A stretch of 64,000 bases of DNA, from contig JAHHHM010000004.1 of NCBI GenBank assembly GCA_019359355.1, positions 62,001 through 126,000 of the forward strand, given 5' to 3'. The position numbers were made by a program, and so were the translations under genes. The notes under the pieces are model-generated. The model was not told the DNA's origin. It searched no databases and saw only the letters and a list, made by a program, of their open reading frames with translations. Shown here one piece after another: positions 61,319 to 64,000 of the stretch. The stretch is from Microcoleus vaginatus WJT46-NPBG5. GTDB taxonomy: Bacteria > Cyanobacteriota > Cyanobacteriia > Cyanobacteriales > Oscillatoriaceae. How positions within the stretch are numbered: the first letter of the stretch is position 1; each line of letters starts with the position of its first letter.

Positions 61319-61349
61319 TCTCGTTCCCAGACTAAACCTGGGAACGAGA
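61319..61349. terminator. Bidirectional hairpin TCTCGTTCCCAG / CTGGGAACGAGA
   Basis: A perfect 12-bp stem with a 7-nt loop (ACTAAAC), between the convergent DsbA-like (plus) and rpe (minus) genes. The word CTCGTTCCCAG also resembles the dispersed palindromes seen in many cyanobacterial spacers. T-runs are weak, but the position supports termination in both directions. Confidence 0.75.
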
Positions 61350-61356
61350 CATTCAA

Positions 61357-62064
61357 TTAAACCGCCGCCAATTCTGGGGTAGGACGCTTGCTATTGCGAA
61401 TTCCCTCAATCGCCTCAGCATAATCCTTAGCCTTAAACACAGCAGAGCCGGCCACAATGGCATTCGCACCGGCTTCCAAAACCTGCCAAGTGTTATTCCC
61501 CTTCAAACCACCATCCACTTCAATCCAAGGATCAAGTCCACGCTCATTGCACATTTGGCGAAGCTTTTGAATTTTAGGCACCACAGCCGGAATAAAACTC
61601 TGACCCCCAAAGCCAGGGTTGACGCTCATAATCAACACCAAATCGCAGACTTCAATCACATACTCAATCAGTTCCAATGGCGTAGAAGGATTGAGTACCA
61701 CACCAGCTTGCTTGCCGAGTTCCCGAATTTGGCACAGCGTACGGTGCAGGTGAGGCGAAGCGTTATGCTCTGCGTGAACCGAAATAATATCCGCGCCGGC
61801 TTTAGCAAAATCTTCAACGTACCTTTCTGGTTCCACAATCATCAAGTGGACATCCAGCGGCTTTGTAGTCACCGGGCGAATGGCTTCCACAATCAGTGGC
61901 CCAATTGTAATATTAGGGACAAAGCGACCATCCATGACATCGATGTGAATCCAATCTGCCCCAGCCTTATCCACCGCTTGAATTTCTTCTCCCAGACGGC
62001 TGAAATCGGCTGATAAGATGGATGGAGCAACAACAATAGATTTGCTTGAGGGTGTTTGAGTCAT
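61357..62064 (-). CDS. rpe: Ribulose-phosphate 3-epimerase
   Basis: 235 aa from the ATG at 62064 ([20 protein letters not shown]), the family length; an ATG at 62109 adds 15 residues. It interconverts ribulose-5-phosphate and xylulose-5-phosphate in the Calvin cycle and pentose phosphate pathway. Landmarks: [24 protein letters not shown] with metal ligands, [27 protein letters not shown] and VDGGL. TIM barrel; complete. Confidence 0.97.
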   Translation of the reverse strand: MTQTPSSKSIVVAPSILSADFSRLGEEIQAVDKAGADWIHIDVMDGRFVPNITIGPLIVEAIRPVTTKPLDVHLMIVEPERYVEDFAKAGADIISVHAEHNASPHLHRTLCQIRELGKQAGVVLNPSTPLELIEYVIEVCDLVLIMSVNPGFGGQSFIPAVVPKIQKLRQMCNERGLDPWIEVDGGLKGNNTWQVLEAGANAIVAGSAVFKAKDYAEAIEGIRNSKRPTPELAAV

Positions 62065-62164
62065 GGCTGGCGGTGTCTCCTGCTTCCTGTGTGGTAATAA
62101 GTTTAACAAAATATTTATAGTTATCAGAATTGAGTTAATTACCTAACTTTTGAAATTTTTGGAA

Positions 62165-63826
62165 ATGGCAGCCTTAAATCAGCGGCAGATTGTAAAAAAA
62201 CTTGTGTGCATTGTTTGGAGTCTGGGCGCAGCCGGCTTATCTGTGCCGGTTTTAGCCTTAGAAACCTCATTGGGAGAAGCCGGGATCGATGCGGGGCGGT
62301 TGCACAACCCCCCCTTTAACTTGCTTGGTCGCAAAATCGCCATTGGCCAAGTAGAAATAGGCCGGCCCGCCCAGTTTGGCGTAGACAAAAAGATGTCCCA
62401 AAATACCGGCATTGCCGTAACGCGAGTCTTCCAAGGCAATAACCGGCCCAAATCAGATACCAACGTTGATCCCCACGCCCAAAGCGTTGCCGGTGTCATG
62501 ATCGGAAATGCCAAAGCCCTGCGCGGCGTTGCACCGGCAGCCAGACTTTACTCCTCATCTGCCATCAGTACCCGCACCAAAAACCGACAGTTCCTCGAAT
62601 GTTTAGCCACTCAGCACGTCGCCCAGCAAAACAGCGGCGACGTCCGAGCCATTAACTTTAGCTTTGGCGAACCCTTAACCCTTGATCCCCGACCTGATGC
62701 CGTCTTAGATGGCAATTCCCCGCTCACCCAATGCATCGACTGGTCAGCCCGCGTCCACGATGTTCTCTACGTCATTGCCGGCAATCAAGGTAAAGGCGGA
62801 ATCCCCATTCCCACGGATAACTTTAATGGCGTCAACGTTGCCTTTTCCAACCTGGATCAAGGAATGTTTTCCAAAGTTGATGTTGCCAACTTGGGCAGCA
62901 CATTTACAGGATTTGCCAGCCGGCTAGCCGGTGTAGAAGGTAATCTGGGAGAGCGCCGGTCTATTAGTCTGGTAGCACCCGGTCGGGATATCTCAATGCT
63001 GAACCCAGACGGCAGTGTGTCCCGCACCACCGGCACCAGTTTTGCGGCCCCTCACGTCACCGCTACGGTCGCTCTGCTACAAGAATTCGGTGATCGTCAG
63101 CTTCGCAGCCGGCAGCCCCACTGGAGTCTAGATGCGCGACGCCAGGAAGTCATGAAAGTCGTGTTGCTCAACTCAGCAGAAAAAGTCAAAGACAGGGGGG
63201 ACGGGCTGCTGCAAAATATGACCCGCACCGTCACAGACAAAGACAACCGCAACTGGTTAAACTCCGATGCCTACAAAGACCAGGCCGTACCCCTGCACGC
63301 CCAAATCGGAACCGGACATCTCAACGCTTTCCGAGCTTACCAGCAGTTCAGTCCCGGCCAGTGGAAGCCAGATGCTCCCGTACCACCGATGGGATGGGAC
63401 TATAACACAGTTGACGCATTTTCAGACACGTCTGAGAGCACTCAGAACTCAACACTCAAAGCTGGGGATTCCTTCCGAGACTATGGGCTAGAGAAACCCT
63501 TAAAGCAGGGAAGTTTTGTCGCGATTACCTTAGCCTGGAACCGGCGGGTTGAGCTAGAGGATACCAACAAAAACGATCAGTATGATGAAGGGGAAGAATT
63601 TCGTGATCGCGGCTTGAACAACCTCGACCTTTATTTAATGCCAGAGGGTGAAAACGACATAGCAAAGAGCATCCGAGCCTCCATTAGTTCCGCAGACAGT
63701 GTTGAACACATTTTTTACCCCATCCCCCAAGCCGGTCGCTATAAGATCCGCGTCCAATTTCGCCAGCAAGTCAATGAAGCAACCCAACCCTATGCCCTCG
63801 CCTGGTGGACTGTGCCGGCACCTTAG
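62165..63826 (+). CDS. S8 subtilase-like peptidase with altered Asp motif
   Basis: 553 aa from the ATG at 62165; a TTG at 62150 is an alternative. The signal peptide is about 1-32 (LVCIVWSLGAAGLSVPVLA). The subtilase core is recognised by the His motif DPHAQSVAGVMIG (His near 104), the oxyanion Asn in YVIAGNQGKGG and the Ser motif GTSFAAPHVTATVALL (Ser near 292). At the position of the catalytic Asp (normally D-[ST]-G) the sequence reads GQVEIGRP, with Glu in place of Asp. The C-terminal domain (about 430-553) has FRDYGLEKPLKQGSFVAITL and ends AQPYALAWW-like, a common beta-sandwich of exported subtilases. Secreted; activity uncertain. Confidence 0.85.
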   Translation: MAALNQRQIVKKLVCIVWSLGAAGLSVPVLALETSLGEAGIDAGRLHNPPFNLLGRKIAIGQVEIGRPAQFGVDKKMSQNTGIAVTRVFQGNNRPKSDTNVDPHAQSVAGVMIGNAKALRGVAPAARLYSSSAISTRTKNRQFLECLATQHVAQQNSGDVRAINFSFGEPLTLDPRPDAVLDGNSPLTQCIDWSARVHDVLYVIAGNQGKGGIPIPTDNFNGVNVAFSNLDQGMFSKVDVANLGSTFTGFASRLAGVEGNLGERRSISLVAPGRDISMLNPDGSVSRTTGTSFAAPHVTATVALLQEFGDRQLRSRQPHWSLDARRQEVMKVVLLNSAEKVKDRGDGLLQNMTRTVTDKDNRNWLNSDAYKDQAVPLHAQIGTGHLNAFRAYQQFSPGQWKPDAPVPPMGWDYNTVDAFSDTSESTQNSTLKAGDSFRDYGLEKPLKQGSFVAITLAWNRRVELEDTNKNDQYDEGEEFRDRGLNNLDLYLMPEGENDIAKSIRASISSADSVEHIFYPIPQAGRYKIRVQFRQQVNEATQPYALAWWTVPAP

Positions 63827-63871
63827 TCATTTCTCATCGTCATTGACTCTTTGCTTACCACCGAAAATTAA

Positions 63872-64000
63872 ATGACAAAAAACAAAAAACCTAAAAGCCA
63901 AACGCAAGTAGAGAATATTTTTATGAAAAAAGACCCCGATCCATTTGACAATCCCCACACACAACATTTACATCTATATCTGTATTTAATTCCAGTGCTG
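63872..64000 (+). CDS. Hypothetical protein, 5' part only
   Basis: The reading frame starts at the ATG at 63872 (or 63923) and runs off the window. The visible part is Lys-rich, then DPDPFDNPHTQHLHLYLYLI, the beginning of what looks like a membrane helix (LYLYLIPVL). It begins 45 bp after the subtilase gene on the same strand and may be co-transcribed. Family not recognised; the rest lies outside. Confidence 0.6.
   Translation, partial: MTKNKKPKSQTQVENIFMKKDPDPFDNPHTQHLHLYLYLIPVL

Noticed and set aside
1-64000. tRNA, rRNA, insertion sequences, prophage
   Set aside because: No tRNA arm words, rRNA segments, transposase motifs or phage structural genes were recognised on reading the spacers and proteins.

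Overview
The window looks like chromosomal DNA from a filamentous, mat- or sheath-forming cyanobacterium of the Oscillatoriales/Coleofasciculus type. The lineage is an inference. It rests on two phytochrome-class photoreceptor kinases, phycobilisome-like and V4R genes of the kind linked to photosystem II assembly, cyanoexosortase A, a geranylgeranyl reductase-family flavoprotein, and cyanobacterial dispersed palindromes. A CCGG-centred word (GCCGGC, GCCGGT and variants) recurs several times per kb on both strands, while classical HIP1 (GCGATCGC) is sparse. No rRNA, tRNA, CRISPR array, insertion sequence or prophage was recognised.

Layout. 0.25-12.9 kb: a Ser/Thr kinase, then an exopolysaccharide block (BY-kinase/Wzz, divergent SLBB export protein, O-antigen-ligase-like polymerase, very large GH2-like protein, small membrane protein). 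13.0-14.98 kb: an apparent insertion with an Abi-like gene, a DUF4258/DUF2283 pair and a LuxR remnant; it lacks the GCCGG word. 15.0-18.7 kb: 2Fe-2S protein, two bilin-less phycobilisome-like proteins, two V4R proteins and a short repeat protein. This set resembles the Synechocystis slr0144-slr0149 'PAP' genes but is split into two convergent arms separated by a strong palindromic terminator. 19.0-20.9 kb: a pseudo-caspase. 21.0-27.2 kb: two phytochrome-type histidine kinases with closely related kinase modules, and a decayed kinase fragment between them. 27.7-28.2 kb: NADAR hydrolase.

28.5-35.5 kb is a DUF4129-DUF4350-MoxR-DUF58-(SpoIIM)-membrane protein-RDD cluster. 35.6-42.1 kb holds housekeeping and metabolic genes (geranylgeranyl reductase family, frr, pyrH, thioredoxin-like, agmatinase, alpha/beta hydrolase, rhomboid). 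42.1-49.6 kb is a second surface-export block: BY-kinase, four-SLBB-type export protein, cyanoexosortase A with its partner, and a sugar aminotransferase. 50.0-53.1 kb has a Tat-exported dienelactone hydrolase and uvrB. 53.4-55.4 kb is a run of small stress/envelope genes (two CsbD, a lipoprotein, an unknown protein) separated by terminators. 55.6-64 kb contains a substrate-binding-protein/histidine-kinase/receiver fusion without a signal peptide, a beta-class DNA methyltransferase with a nuclease-like tail, a DsbA-like lipoprotein, rpe, an unusual subtilase and the start of an unknown gene.

The most unusual items are the split PAP-like cluster beside a catalytically dead caspase, the phytochrome pair, the substrate-binding/kinase fusion with apparently cytoplasmic sensor topology, and the gap in the GCCGG word that marks a probable transferred segment. 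No single wholly new system could be proven from sequence reading alone.
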